Origin: Nitrospira sp.
GTDB lineage: Bacteria > Nitrospirota > Nitrospiria > Nitrospirales > UBA8639
Assembly (NCBI GenBank): GCA_024760505.1
Contig: CP058931.1
Coordinates: 434,001 to 498,000, forward strand
Reading direction: 5' to 3'
Length of the DNA stretch: 64,000 nucleotides
Shown here piece after piece: positions 26,224 through 35,859 of the stretch; positions within the stretch are counted from its first letter, which is position 1; every line of letters starts with the position of its first letter. Made by a program: the position numbers and the translations under genes. A model generated the notes under the pieces. That model ran no database searches. It was not told where the DNA came from and saw only the letters and a program-made list of their open reading frames with translations.

Positions 26224-28698
26224 ATGCCGGGGTGCTGTTTATGCCTGGACTCCTTACATATTGGAATAGCATTGATGCTCACTCTGCCGGATCCGACCCC
26301 CATGAGATCCTCAGGAACCCCTTCCTCTTTTCACTCCTTAATCGAACTTCGTCGTCAACAGATTCACCAACTGTTTTCCTTAGTCCCGATGGCCATTCTG
26401 GCCTCCATTATTAATTGTGGGCTGCTCGCATTTATACTCATGGATGTCATTCCGACCAAGATCGTGTCGGGATGGATCATCGGTATTGTGGGGATTAATG
26501 TTCTCTGGTCGGGTTTGGTCCTGGCCTACCGCCGCGCATCGAAACCTCTGGTACATCCACTTACATGGTTGGCCTGGTTTGTTGCCGGCAATGGTGCCTC
26601 CGGAGTGATCTGGGGCATGGCCGGCATTGCACTGTATCCCCCTTCTTCCCCAAGCCACCAAATGTTTTTAGCCTTGGTGCTGGGAGGAATGGCGGCGGGC
26701 TCGACTGCCGTCCATGCAGCCTATTTCCCAGCTTTTTTGGCCTACAGTCTTCCCACCACCCTGCCTCTCACCTATCAATTTTTCGCGCAGGGTGACCCTC
26801 CCCATCAATCCGTGGGGATCATGGGGTTAACCTTTCTCGCTGTGATTACGGTCACCGCCTACCGAAATTTTTTCATGATAAAAAATACTCTCACCCTGGA
26901 AAAAGAGAATTTTCAATTAATCCACCAATTGGAACAGGCCCACTCTCAGGCCGAAACGCTCAATCGATCATTAAGTCAGGAAATCCAAACCCGCATAGAC
27001 ATCGAAAAGGAACTCCTTCATCACAAAGACCATCTCGAATCGCTTGTGGGGATCCGGACTGCCGATTTACAAAAATCCGAAGCCCGGTATCGAATGGTGG
27101 TCGAAAGAATATCCGATGTCATTTGGGTCATGGACCTGGAGGGTTCAAGGTTTTCCTATATCAGTCCCTCTTTGGAACGGTTGTTGGGGTATTCGGGTTA
27201 TGCCCTTGACACGCTTTCGCCGGAGACCATTCTGACCCCTGCTTCCATGGTCACTCTGAGGGAGGCCATCCAACAAGAACGCGTTCACCACCAATCCGGC
27301 ACTCATGAGCCAAATCAGTCGTTCTTGTTAGTCTTGGAACATCAACATCACAATGGATCCTCAGTCTGGGCGGAAGTGCGGGGAAGCCTCCTGCTCGATA
27401 AACACAATCTCCCCATAGGCATTACAGGAGTCACAAGAGATGTGACAGAACGCAAAAAAATTGAACAGGAAAAACAGCGCCTGGAAGCCCAATTGCTTCG
27501 TTCCCAAAAATTGGAATCGGTGGGGAATCTTGCCGGGGGCATCGCCCATGATTTCAACAATTTCCTGACGACGATTTTGGGAAATATTACTTTGACCAAA
27601 CAAATCCTGCCTTTTTCCAATGAACGTCAGTCCTACTTGGAACGAGCTGAACGTGCGGCTCTCCATGCCAAACACCTCACGCACCAATTACTCACCTTCT
27701 CGAAGGGCGGCGATCCCATTAAACAACCGGTGGCCTTATCCGAGTTGATCAAGGAATCTTCCGAACTGGCTCTTTCCGGGTCATCGCTTATTTGCCAGAC
27801 ATGGGCTGATCCCAACCTATGGATCGTTGAAGCCGACCCGGGGCAAATTAATCAGGTGATGCAAAATCTCCTCATGAATGCCATCCAGGCGATGCCCCAG
27901 GGAGGATCAATTACCATTCGGGCCGAAAACATCCAATTGTCCGATCCGGACGTCAGAAGTCCTCTACCTCTTTCTGCGGGCCCGTATGTGAAAGTCACCA
28001 TCGCCGACGAAGGGATCGGGATCGCCGAAGATCATTTGCCAAAAATTTTTGAGCCATACTTTACGACAAAGTCGGCGGGACATGGATTGGGCTTGGCTTC
28101 CACCTATGCCATTATAAAAAAACATGCCGGTCATGTGACCGTGGACTCCCAGGTCGGCGGAGGCACCACCTTCACACTCTACTTTCCTGCCTCTCCCAAG
28201 GCCACCTCATCGCCCAAATCCTTGAACCTGGGCATTCGTCGGGGACAAGGAAAGATTTTAGTCATGGATGATGAAGAATCTATTCGAGTCATGGCACGAG
28301 AAATGTTATCGCATTGTGGATACGAAGTGATGATCGCAAAGGATGGAGAGGAAGCGGTGGCCCTCTATCAACAAGCCATGGAGACTCATCGGCCTTTTCT
28401 CTTAGTGATCTTAGACTTAACGGTGCCGGGAAAACTTGGCGGTATGGGAACCTTGACACGGTTGCGACAACTTGACCCACAGGTCAAGGCACTCGTCTCC
28501 AGCGGATATTCTAATGATCCCATCATGGCCAATTATGCCTCCCATGGATTCGTCGGGGTGATTACCAAGCCCTATTCACTGATCGAACTGAGCAACATGG
28601 TTCACCAAAGACTCTGGCGTCAGTCTCCCCTCGCAACCGGACAAACCCCTTCCCACCCACCAGGGCGGACGTCCTCTATCTCCCCTTCCTCTCATTAA
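26224..28698 (+). CDS. hybrid sensor histidine kinase with C-terminal receiver domain
   Basis: Counted from ATG 26224 (later starts at 26275 or 26302 are possible; none has a strong ribosome site): an N-terminal multi-helix membrane region (about residues 50-222), a coiled-coil linker (about 225-280), one PAS domain with PAC (about 287-415), HisKA with His442 (GGIAHDFNN), a HATPase domain (N box in QVMQNLLMNAIQAMP, G box DEGIGI, GLGLA), and a REC domain (about 675-795) with Asp731 in VILDLTVPG. The HisKA/HATPase layout is that of large orphan hybrid kinases. No cognate regulator is adjacent. The signal sensed is unknown. Confidence 0.9.
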   Translation: MPGCCLCLDSLHIGIALMLTLPDPTPMRSSGTPSSFHSLIELRRQQIHQLFSLVPMAILASIINCGLLAFILMDVIPTKIVSGWIIGIVGINVLWSGLVLAYRRASKPLVHPLTWLAWFVAGNGASGVIWGMAGIALYPPSSPSHQMFLALVLGGMAAGSTAVHAAYFPAFLAYSLPTTLPLTYQFFAQGDPPHQSVGIMGLTFLAVITVTAYRNFFMIKNTLTLEKENFQLIHQLEQAHSQAETLNRSLSQEIQTRIDIEKELLHHKDHLESLVGIRTADLQKSEARYRMVVERISDVIWVMDLEGSRFSYISPSLERLLGYSGYALDTLSPETILTPASMVTLREAIQQERVHHQSGTHEPNQSFLLVLEHQHHNGSSVWAEVRGSLLLDKHNLPIGITGVTRDVTERKKIEQEKQRLEAQLLRSQKLESVGNLAGGIAHDFNNFLTTILGNITLTKQILPFSNERQSYLERAERAALHAKHLTHQLLTFSKGGDPIKQPVALSELIKESSELALSGSSLICQTWADPNLWIVEADPGQINQVMQNLLMNAIQAMPQGGSITIRAENIQLSDPDVRSPLPLSAGPYVKVTIADEGIGIAEDHLPKIFEPYFTTKSAGHGLGLASTYAIIKKHAGHVTVDSQVGGGTTFTLYFPASPKATSSPKSLNLGIRRGQGKILVMDDEESIRVMAREMLSHCGYEVMIAKDGEEAVALYQQAMETHRPFLLVILDLTVPGKLGGMGTLTRLRQLDPQVKALVSSGYSNDPIMANYASHGFVGVITKPYSLIELSNMVHQRLWRQSPLATGQTPSHPPGRTSSISPSSH

Positions 28699-28907
28699 AT
28701 TGTGTTCCGGGCTATTCCTTTAGGCACCCGGTGAACGACCCAACGACCTCTATCCTCTTCGGAAAGACTTCTTGTTTTGACTAACGGTGGCAGAAGTTCA
28801 CCTTGCATTTCTCAAACTCATTTCTATTGATAATATGCTACATTGCAGACAATGTTTCCCCAACAGCCAGCACGCTCTTCACCATGAATTCTTGATCAAC
28901 CACCTCC

Positions 28908-30275
28908 ATGTCATTATCACACCTCAAAAAAACACGCGTCATCGTCCAGCAGGCCAATCCGGCCGCGAAACGAATATTGAAATCCCTTATTGATGCGGGC
29001 CTGGATGCGTGCGATCCTGCTCTCGCCATCGAAAACTCCCTCCATCTCACCAAGAACCGACTTCAGGTTCATGATCTCCACTACAATCTGACTCACTATA
29101 GTCGCATCGTCTGCGTCGGAGCGGGAAAAGCCTCTGCACGGATGGCGAGAGCACTGGAACAGATGCTCGGAAATCGGCTTGAAGGGGGAATGGTCATTGT
29201 CCCGGACGGACATGATGCCCCATGCGACAAGATTCGCATGTTTAATGCCGCACATCCAACGCCGGACGGACGAGGGGTAAAGGCCACGAAACAACTCCTG
29301 GCCCTGATTCAATCGCTTTCTCAACATGCCTTGTTGATTGTTCTACTTTCAGGTGGAGCTTCAAGCCTGCTGTGCGCGCCATCAATCGGCCTCACCTTAG
29401 CTGCCAAACGACGGACCACCCAGTTACTCCTGCGATCAGGAGCCACCATTCATGAGATAAATGTTGTCCGAAAACATATGTCCGCCATCAAAGGCGGACA
29501 ATTAGCCCAAGCCACCCCGGCAACGATCCTGACCTTAATCATGTCCGATGTTTTGGGAGATGACCTATCCACCATTGGATCCGGCCCGACAGTCACAGAT
29601 CCCTCCACGTTCCAGGATGCCATAGACATTCTTCAACAGTATTCGATTTGGCGCAAAGTGCCTGAATCCGTACAACGCCACTTACAACGAGCACGTTCCA
29701 AGCCAATTCCCTCACCATTAAAGGCAACCAGACAACCAGCCTTACGAAATCGGCATATTGTTCTTGCCAACAACCGCCAGGCCCTCGAAGGCGTGGCCAA
29801 AAATGCCAAGCTCTTAGGACTCAAACCCTTCATTCTCCCCTACCCCTTGCAAGGGGAGGCAAAGGAGATCGGCAGCATCCTGGGAGGTTTAGCCAGGGAC
29901 CTCGTCGAATTCGGCAACCCGGTTCACCCACCAGCCTGTCTCATCGCCGGAGGAGAACCGACGGTCGCCGTGAACGGAAAAGGCCGGGGTGGGCGGGCAC
30001 AGGAATGCGTCCTAGCTGCAGCCCGGGAATTGGCTGGACTCACGAATGTATTTGTGGCAGGGTTTGGCACTGACGGGACCGATGGACCAACCGATGCGGC
30101 CGGTGCGGTCGTCGATGGGAAGACGGTTCAGCGGGCCAAGAAGAAAGGGCTCTCAATTGAGCACGCGTTACATGAACATGACAGCTATACCTTCTTCCAA
30201 CAGATCCGCGGCCACATCATGACCGGCCCAACCGGCACAAACGTGAACGACGTTTATCTGATCGTCGCCATGTAA
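28908..30275 (+). CDS. glycerate 2-kinase (GckA type, DUF4147)
   Basis: The 455-residue protein shows the GckA/TtuD pattern: IVCVGAGKASARMA, IVPDGHDAP, NAAHPTPDG, LLSGGASSLL, GATIHEINVVRKHMSAIKGG, SDVLGDDLSTIGSGPT and, near the C-terminus, GGEPTVAV and FGTDGTDGPTDAAGAVVDG. It phosphorylates glycerate to 2-phosphoglycerate. In autotrophs and C1 metabolism it can link the photorespiratory or serine-cycle product glycerate to glycolysis. Start ATG 28908 has no obvious ribosome site. A MazG-like gene follows 57 bases downstream on the same strand. Confidence 0.87.
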   Translation: MSLSHLKKTRVIVQQANPAAKRILKSLIDAGLDACDPALAIENSLHLTKNRLQVHDLHYNLTHYSRIVCVGAGKASARMARALEQMLGNRLEGGMVIVPDGHDAPCDKIRMFNAAHPTPDGRGVKATKQLLALIQSLSQHALLIVLLSGGASSLLCAPSIGLTLAAKRRTTQLLLRSGATIHEINVVRKHMSAIKGGQLAQATPATILTLIMSDVLGDDLSTIGSGPTVTDPSTFQDAIDILQQYSIWRKVPESVQRHLQRARSKPIPSPLKATRQPALRNRHIVLANNRQALEGVAKNAKLLGLKPFILPYPLQGEAKEIGSILGGLARDLVEFGNPVHPPACLIAGGEPTVAVNGKGRGGRAQECVLAAARELAGLTNVFVAGFGTDGTDGPTDAAGAVVDGKTVQRAKKKGLSIEHALHEHDSYTFFQQIRGHIMTGPTGTNVNDVYLIVAM

Positions 30276-30332
30276 AAGATTATTTTTCATTTCTGCGCCT
30301 TTATAAGTAAGAGCCAGAGGAGGTCAAGCACA

Positions 30333-30722
30333 TTGAACAACGCGCAACGCATGGTCCAAGAATTCCACAAGCAATTCGAGATCCACGTGTCTCCTACTCC
30401 CTCTATCCCGGATGAACCGACCCAAATCCTTCGGAAACGTCTCATCCAGGAAGAATTCGATGAACTTCAGGAAGCCATGCAGGAAAAAGACTTACCGTCT
30501 ATTGCGAAGGAACTTGCTGATTTATTGTATGTCGTCTATGGCACCGCCGTATCCCTTGGCATTGACATGGAACCGGTCTTCCAGGAAGTCCATCGGTCGA
30601 ACATGAGTAAAGTTGGCGGGCACAAACGGGAAGACGGCAAATGGGTCAAACCCCCAACCTACTCTCCAGCCCAACTTGATGGTCTGTTAGCCGCACAAAT
30701 GGGCTCCGGTGAATCCCTTTAA
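30333..30722 (+). CDS. MazG-like NTP pyrophosphohydrolase (PRA-PH superfamily)
   Basis: The 129-residue protein carries the all-alpha NTP pyrophosphatase pattern: EEFDELQEAM and the KELADLLYVVYG helix, in which acidic residues bind Mg2+. It matches phosphoribosyl-ATP pyrophosphohydrolase-like proteins more than full MazG. The start is TTG 30333, supported by a strong AGAGGAGGT upstream. The gene follows the glycerate kinase and may be cotranscribed. Nucleotide sanitation is a plausible role. Confidence 0.8.
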   Translation: MNNAQRMVQEFHKQFEIHVSPTPSIPDEPTQILRKRLIQEEFDELQEAMQEKDLPSIAKELADLLYVVYGTAVSLGIDMEPVFQEVHRSNMSKVGGHKREDGKWVKPPTYSPAQLDGLLAAQMGSGESL

Positions 30723-30919
30723 CATTAGGGTCATTATCAACATGATCTATTGCAATCTGGCCTGGTACGCCTGGACTTCTCACAGAAATCCAATCCCAGC
30801 GAGGACCTTCCTGTTAACTGGATTGTTCATTTCCTTGTTTCCAAGAATTTGATGTCTATCTGTATGGTGACGATATATTTTGCTGAACATTCAGCTTGCT
30901 CGTAAAGGAGAAAGGGACG

Positions 30920-31516
30920 ATGGAAAGAATTCTCAAGAGCCTTGTGCTTGGATTGCTCGTCTTGACCTTGTTCCTGAACGGATGCGGCTATAATGACCTC
31001 CAAGGGTTGGACGAAGAAACCAATGCCGCCTGGAGCGAGGTCTTGAATCAATACCAGCGTCGGGCCGATTTAATTCCTAATCTTGTGGCGACAGTTAAAG
31101 GGTATGCGGCTCACGAAAAGGACACGTTAGAGGGAGTAACCCAAGCACGCTCTCAAGTCGCCGGCCTGACACTGACACCGGAAGCCTTGAAAGACCCGAG
31201 TGTATTTCAGAAATTTCAGGAAGCCCAGCAGGGGCTCTCATCCGCTCTTTCCCGCCTGATGGTGGTCGTGGAAAAATATCCTGACCTCAAAGCCAACGAA
31301 AATTTTCGTGATCTCCAAAGCCAACTGGAGGGCACGGAAAATCGCATCACGGTGGCCCGCAAGCGCTATATCGACAAGGTCGCAGAATTCAATAAGGGCG
31401 TTCGATTTTTTCCGACCAATCTGACCGCCAAATATCTCCTGGGACTTGAGGTGAAACCAAGTTTTACCGTCGCTGATGAAAAGGCGGTGTCGACGCCTCC
31501 CGAAGTGAAGTTCTAA
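30920..31516 (+). CDS. LemA-family lipoprotein
   Basis: From ATG 30920 (after AAAGGAGAAAGGG) the 198-residue protein has a lipobox LNGC (Cys22) and the LemA helical domain (YNDLQGLDEETNAAWSEV..., QYQRRADLIPNLV, VKGYAAHE, REVKF at the end). LemA proteins are membrane-anchored and of unclear role. The next two genes encode TPM-domain proteins, the usual LemA neighbours, so the three form one operon. Confidence 0.88.
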   Translation: MERILKSLVLGLLVLTLFLNGCGYNDLQGLDEETNAAWSEVLNQYQRRADLIPNLVATVKGYAAHEKDTLEGVTQARSQVAGLTLTPEALKDPSVFQKFQEAQQGLSSALSRLMVVVEKYPDLKANENFRDLQSQLEGTENRITVARKRYIDKVAEFNKGVRFFPTNLTAKYLLGLEVKPSFTVADEKAVSTPPEVKF

Positions 31517-31540
31517 CCTGACATCGGTACACCGGACGGC

Positions 31541-32452
31541 ATGAACATGATGAGGCCGAGACCAGGGAAGAACCCTTACCGGTTAGCCTGGGTGGGGCTC
31601 CTGAGTATCTTCTTCCTGGCATCGGCCGGGTGGTGCCTGGATGTTCCTCCCCTTACCGGTCGGGTGGTAGACCAGGCTCATCTTCTCTCACCTTCTGCCA
31701 TTTCCGAACTGAACGCCGCCCTGGCCGCCCATGAATCCAAAACCTCGAACCAGGTGGCCGTTCTCACAATTGCGTCGCTGGAAGGTCATCCCCTGGAAGA
31801 GTTTTCTCATCAGGTGGCCACGGCCTGGGCACTCGGCCAAAAGGGTACGGACAACGGCGTCCTGTTCCTGATTGCCGTGCAAGAGAAAAAGGTTCGCATT
31901 GAAGTAGGGTATGGGTTGGAAGGCACATTGACCGATGCCAAAAGTTCCCGAATCATACGACATGAGGTGGTTCCACGTTTTCGGGCTGGGGATTTCTCCG
32001 GAGGCATCATTGCCGGCACTCACGCCATCCTCGGAACCATTGAAGGGACGTACACCAGCCTTACCTCTTCGGCAGAAAATAATGCTGAACCTGTGGGACG
32101 TTGGGAGATTTTTGGCTTAGCGGTCGTCTTAGGAACCCTGGTGGGCTTGTTGTTCGGTTCACGACGACGTATGAATGGGAGTGTCATAGGCATGCTCCTT
32201 TCGTTTTTAGTTGCCTTTCCTGCAGCTCTCTGGCTGGGTATGCTCGCCAGTGTTGCCACCTCTCTTCTTGTTGGTTTGTTCAATAGCGTCGGTGGTCCAT
32301 CGACTCGAAACCCATTGGGATATGGCTCCAAGGTTGGATGGCCAGGACAGTCCTGGCCAATAGGAGGATCGGGAGGGTTCGGCGGCGGTAGCGGTGGATT
32401 TGGTGGAGGCGGGGGCAGCTTTGGGGGCGGGGGTGCCTCGGGAAGCTGGTAA
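31541..32452 (+). CDS. TPM-domain (YgcG-type) membrane protein with Gly-rich tail
   Basis: The 303-residue protein has a signal peptide (to about residue 30), a TPM phosphatase-like domain (about 35-155: GRVVDQAHLLSP, NQVAVLTIASLEG, GTDNGVLFLIAVQEKKVRIEVGYGLEG, IRHEVVPRFRAGDFSGGI), two membrane helices (about 190-235) and a Gly/Ser-rich tail (GGFGGGSGGFGG...). It matches the YgcG family. It sits directly after lemA and before a second TPM-like gene. Possible role: membrane or photosystem-like repair phosphatase; not established in bacteria. Confidence 0.85.
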   Translation: MNMMRPRPGKNPYRLAWVGLLSIFFLASAGWCLDVPPLTGRVVDQAHLLSPSAISELNAALAAHESKTSNQVAVLTIASLEGHPLEEFSHQVATAWALGQKGTDNGVLFLIAVQEKKVRIEVGYGLEGTLTDAKSSRIIRHEVVPRFRAGDFSGGIIAGTHAILGTIEGTYTSLTSSAENNAEPVGRWEIFGLAVVLGTLVGLLFGSRRRMNGSVIGMLLSFLVAFPAALWLGMLASVATSLLVGLFNSVGGPSTRNPLGYGSKVGWPGQSWPIGGSGGFGGGSGGFGGGGGSFGGGGASGSW

Positions 32453-32458
32453 TTCACG

Positions 32459-33103
32459 ATGACTTTTTCAGACCAGGATCAGGAACGCATCCAACAAAGC
32501 GTCCGGGAAGCTGAACGCCATACTCGTGGAGAAATCGTGCCGATGATCGTCGAACGCTCAGCGCGATACCGGGAGACGCAATATCGGGCCGGAGCAGGCT
32601 GTGCCTTATTCACGCTGAGTGCCCTCATAACCATTGAATGGGAATGGATGTCCTGGGGGTGGCATGCCACCAATGCCGGGTGGCTTCTGTTGACGGTGAT
32701 TGCAGCCTATGGACTCGGATTCTGGTTGGGAACATTCGACCCGGTGATTCGGGTCCTCACCTCACACGAACGAATGGCCTATAAAGCGAACCTCCGCGCC
32801 CATCAGGCATTTCTGGAACATGGTCTGCATCGCACAGAACTCGGAACAGGCGTGCTGATTCTTATATCGTTACTCGAACACCGGATTGAGATTCTGACAG
32901 ACCGCGCTATCCTGGATCGGGTTCCCCCGGAGACCTGGAAGAATATGCTGGCCCTCATTCAAGAAGGCTTTCACAAAGGAAATCCCGTGGAGTCGTTATG
33001 CCAGGCCATTACCTTATGTGGTGAGGTCCTAGGCGAATATTTCCCGGCAGGTCCCACCGGGCCCAATCCCAATGAACTCCCGAACAAGCTGATTTCAGGC
33101 TAA
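32459..33103 (+). CDS. TPM-domain-like membrane protein
   Basis: The 214-residue protein lies 6 bases after the YgcG gene. It has an N-terminal segment (REAERHTRGEIVPMIVE), two membrane helices (about residues 45-100) and a C-terminal TPM-like part (about 115-185: AHQAFLEHGLHRTELGTGVLILISLLEHRIEILTDRAI). It thus resembles a rearranged TPM family member typical of LemA/TPM operons. Its 3' end overlaps the convergent panC gene by 4 bases. Confidence 0.8.
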   Translation: MTFSDQDQERIQQSVREAERHTRGEIVPMIVERSARYRETQYRAGAGCALFTLSALITIEWEWMSWGWHATNAGWLLLTVIAAYGLGFWLGTFDPVIRVLTSHERMAYKANLRAHQAFLEHGLHRTELGTGVLILISLLEHRIEILTDRAILDRVPPETWKNMLALIQEGFHKGNPVESLCQAITLCGEVLGEYFPAGPTGPNPNELPNKLISG

Positions 33104-33960
33104 CCGTGTGATTGGGGACAGCGGACCAGCAGGTTATCAATCAACCGGATGCTCCCCAATCTGACGGCTCCTAAGATGACAACCGTTCCACGCACCTGAG
33201 TCAGTGGTTCCAGATTCCTGGAATTGCAAATTGCCAGATACTCCGGATGCACATCGGGGTCGCTGCGTAAAAATTTTTCCATCCGGGATTGTATGGTCCG
33301 AACACTCCGGACTCCGGCCTTAATGGCATCGCCCCCTTCGCGTAACGCCTTGGATAAGAGCCCGGCTTGCAATCGTTGATTGGCTGAGAGGTACCGATTG
33401 CGGGAACTGACGGCTAGCCCATCGGATTCCCGCACCGTTGGACAGAGGACCATTCGCATATCCCAGTTGAGATCATGTATGAGCTGGTTCACCACCAGGG
33501 ATTGTTGATAATCCTTTTGTCCGAAATAGGCGCGGTGAGGACGAACCAGACAGAATAATTTCGTCACTACCGTCGTCACGCCCTGAAAATGGGTGGGCCG
33601 GGTTTCACCCTCCCAGCGTCGCGTGAGACGATTCACCGTAACAGCTGTTTGAAAATTTTCCGGATAGAATTTCTCTGGAGGAGGAGCAAAGAGGAGATCG
33701 ACACCCGCCTCCCGGCACAAACGCCGGTCGGCGTGGAAACTCCGGGGATAGCGGTCTAAATCTTCAGCCTCCCCAAACTGGAGCGGATTGACAAAGACAC
33801 TGACCACAACGGTCTCACAGTGTTTTCTGGCGCGCTGTATTAACGAGAGATGGCCATCATGCAAGGCGCCCATCGTGGGGACAAATCCGATTGGGCCGTC
33901 CAGCGACTCCTGTTTTCTTCTCCAGCTATGCAGATTTCGAACAGAATGGATGACGCGCAT
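33100..33960 (-). CDS. panC: pantothenate synthetase
   Basis: The 286-residue protein shows the family motifs PTMGALHDGHLSLIQRA, FVNPLQFG, the KDYQQ loop (FGQKDYQQ) and VRESDGLAVSSRNRYL. It condenses pantoate with beta-alanine using ATP in coenzyme A biosynthesis. It lies 3 bases downstream of folK on the same strand and 4 bases into the convergent TPM gene. Confidence 0.95.
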   Translation of the reverse strand: MRVIHSVRNLHSWRRKQESLDGPIGFVPTMGALHDGHLSLIQRARKHCETVVVSVFVNPLQFGEAEDLDRYPRSFHADRRLCREAGVDLLFAPPPEKFYPENFQTAVTVNRLTRRWEGETRPTHFQGVTTVVTKLFCLVRPHRAYFGQKDYQQSLVVNQLIHDLNWDMRMVLCPTVRESDGLAVSSRNRYLSANQRLQAGLLSKALREGGDAIKAGVRSVRTIQSRMEKFLRSDPDVHPEYLAICNSRNLEPLTQVRGTVVILGAVRLGSIRLIDNLLVRCPQSHG

Positions 33961-33963
33961 GGA

Positions 33964-34518
33964 TCAGGTGGAAGGCCCAGAGCAGGCCTGTCGGGAGCCA
34001 TACTTCGCCCCGGGGATGACATCCAACTTGTTGACCTGACTGGTATCTGTCAGAGACTCTAACAACTCTTTTGCCGAACGATGAAACACCGGATGAGTCC
34101 AATCAGGATCTACTTCCACAAGCGGTTCCAGCACAAATCGTCGCTGATGGAGGCGCGGATGGGGAACGGTGAGTCCTGGTTGTTCGATCACCTGTTGGCC
34201 AAAAAATACAATGTCAAAATCCATCGTGCGTGGACCGCGACGGTTGTCTTCATCACGGCCCAACGCTCGTTCGGTTTCTTGCAGAATGTCCAGAAGTCGT
34301 TGGGCACTGAGCGTGGTCTCCAGCCTCACCACACCATTATAAAACCAGGTGGGTCCCAAAATTCCCTGAGGATCGATCGGTTCCGATTCGTAATACGAAG
34401 ACACTCCGGTGACACGAGAAAGAGGGAGCAGATTCATCAGGGCCACCGCCCGGTCACACAATTCCTGGCGATCTCCTGCATTGGAGCCAAAGGCGATATA
34501 CACGATTTCTTGAGCCAT
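33964..34518 (-). CDS. folK: 2-amino-4-hydroxy-6-hydroxymethyldihydropteridine pyrophosphokinase
   Basis: From ATG 34518 the 184-residue protein matches HPPK: AFGSNAGDR, the substrate loop YYESEPID, and RRGPRTMDFDIVFFG with the conserved metal-binding aspartates. It phosphorylates the pterin precursor for dihydropteroate in folate synthesis. A C-terminal extension of about 25 residues beyond the core is unassigned. Operon order is dapL-folK-panC. Confidence 0.93.
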   Translation of the reverse strand: MAQEIVYIAFGSNAGDRQELCDRAVALMNLLPLSRVTGVSSYYESEPIDPQGILGPTWFYNGVVRLETTLSAQRLLDILQETERALGRDEDNRRGPRTMDFDIVFFGQQVIEQPGLTVPHPRLHQRRFVLEPLVEVDPDWTHPVFHRSAKELLESLTDTSQVNKLDVIPGAKYGSRQACSGPST

Positions 34519-34551
34519 TTCGTTTGTTCGCGGATCCGCCAAAATGGATAG

Positions 34552-35727
34552 CTACCAGCCGATCTTTTTCATTCGTTCCACCGCTTCTGCTAATTTTTCT
34601 TTTGTGGTCGTGACCGTCATCCGGATATAACCTTCTCCCGGATCGCCAAATCCATTGCCAGGCGTGGTCACAATTCCGGCTTTCTCAATAAGATGTGCCG
34701 TGAAGGACGCCGAGGTAAAGCCTTTCGGAACACCAATCCAGATGTAAAACGCCGCCGGAGGCGAATCCAGTTCCAATCCCATGCTTTTCAAGCCGGGCAC
34801 CAGGACATCCCGCCGTTCTTGATAAATTGTTCGCAAGCCTTCCGTCACCGAATCATCCAGTTGCAATGCGGTAATGCCTGCTTCCTGAATCGCTTGAAAC
34901 ACACCGGAATCAATATTGGTTTTAACCTTCCCCAAACCCGCGATGACTTCCTTTCGCCCCACGGCGAACCCGATGCGCCAACCAGTCATATTGTACGTTT
35001 TGGACAGCGAGTGGAATTCCACCCCCACGTCTTTTGCGCCCGCTGCTTCCAAAAAGCTCGCCGGCCGTTTGCCGTCATAATAAATTTCGGAATAGGCCGC
35101 GTCATGGCAGACAATAATCTGGTGCTCTTGCGCAAAATCCGTCACTTGTTGAAAAAATTCCTTGCTCGCCACTACCGACGTAGGATTATTCGGGGAGTTG
35201 AGAAACATCATTTTGGCTTTTTGGGCAATATCCTTGGGAATGGCAGACAGGTCCGGCAAAAACCCATTCTCTTTCGTCAACGGCATGATGTAGGAAATCC
35301 CCCCGGCAAAACTGGTTGCGACGGGGTACACCGGATATCCGGGGCTCGGAACCAACACGATATCTCCCGGGTCGATAAAGGCCAATGGAATATGACCGAT
35401 GCCTTCTTTTGACCCGATTAGTGTCACAACTTCTGTTTTGGGGTCCAGGGTCACGCCAAACCGACGTTGATACCAATCGGCGACCGCAGTCCGAAATGCC
35501 AACATGCCATCATACGAAGGGTACTGATGGTGCTTGGGATTCCCCGCCGCACGTCGTAATGATTCAATGATCGGTTCAGGTGTCGGCAAATCAGGATCAC
35601 CTATACCTAAATTGATGATATCCATCCCACGCTCAATGGCCTTGCGCTTCATGTCATCGATGGCGGCGAATAAGTAGGGGGGGAGCGTGCGGATTCTTTC
35701 TGCATACTGAATAGGAAACCCTGCCAT
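34552..35727 (-). CDS. dapL: LL-diaminopimelate aminotransferase
   Basis: The 391-residue class I aminotransferase matches Dap[46 protein letters not shown] lysine in [15 protein letters not shown], and [15 protein letters not shown]. It converts tetrahydrodipicolinate directly to LL-diaminopimelate, bypassing the acyl-DAP pathways; this is the route of plants, chlamydiae, cyanobacteria and several other bacterial lineages. The ATG follows AAAAGGAGTACG. Upstream lies a paired direct repeat. It heads the operon with folK and panC. Confidence 0.93.
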   Translation of the reverse strand: MAGFPIQYAERIRTLPPYLFAAIDDMKRKAIERGMDIINLGIGDPDLPTPEPIIESLRRAAGNPKHHQYPSYDGMLAFRTAVADWYQRRFGVTLDPKTEVVTLIGSKEGIGHIPLAFIDPGDIVLVPSPGYPVYPVATSFAGGISYIMPLTKENGFLPDLSAIPKDIAQKAKMMFLNSPNNPTSVVASKEFFQQVTDFAQEHQIIVCHDAAYSEIYYDGKRPASFLEAAGAKDVGVEFHSLSKTYNMTGWRIGFAVGRKEVIAGLGKVKTNIDSGVFQAIQEAGITALQLDDSVTEGLRTIYQERRDVLVPGLKSMGLELDSPPAAFYIWIGVPKGFTSASFTAHLIEKAGIVTTPGNGFGDPGEGYIRMTVTTTKEKLAEAVERMKKIGW

Positions 35728-35767
35728 GAATTCGTACTCCTTTTCAGAAACTGGTGAATATGAGCCT

Positions 35768-35804
35768 GTTACGGTACCAAATATGGGACCCGTTACGGTA
35801 CCGT
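35768..35804. promoter_or_regulatory. paired 11-bp direct repeat / palindrome upstream of dapL
   Basis: GTTACGGTACC occurs at 35768-35778 and again at 35792-35802, 24 bases apart centre to centre. The second copy extends into the 10-bp palindrome ACGGTACCGT (35795-35804). The pair lies 41-77 bases upstream of the dapL ATG, where an operator or promoter element would be expected. No regulator is named. Confidence 0.45.
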
Positions 35805-35859
35805 CCCGGAAAAAATCATTTCGAAACGGGAAATGGGAACATCAATTCAGAGGCAGGTG

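Noticed and set aside
34693..35412. Long open frame (about 239 codons) on the plus strand.
   Set aside because: It is antisense to dapL, has no ribosome site and no recognisable sequence; codon bias of dapL explains it.
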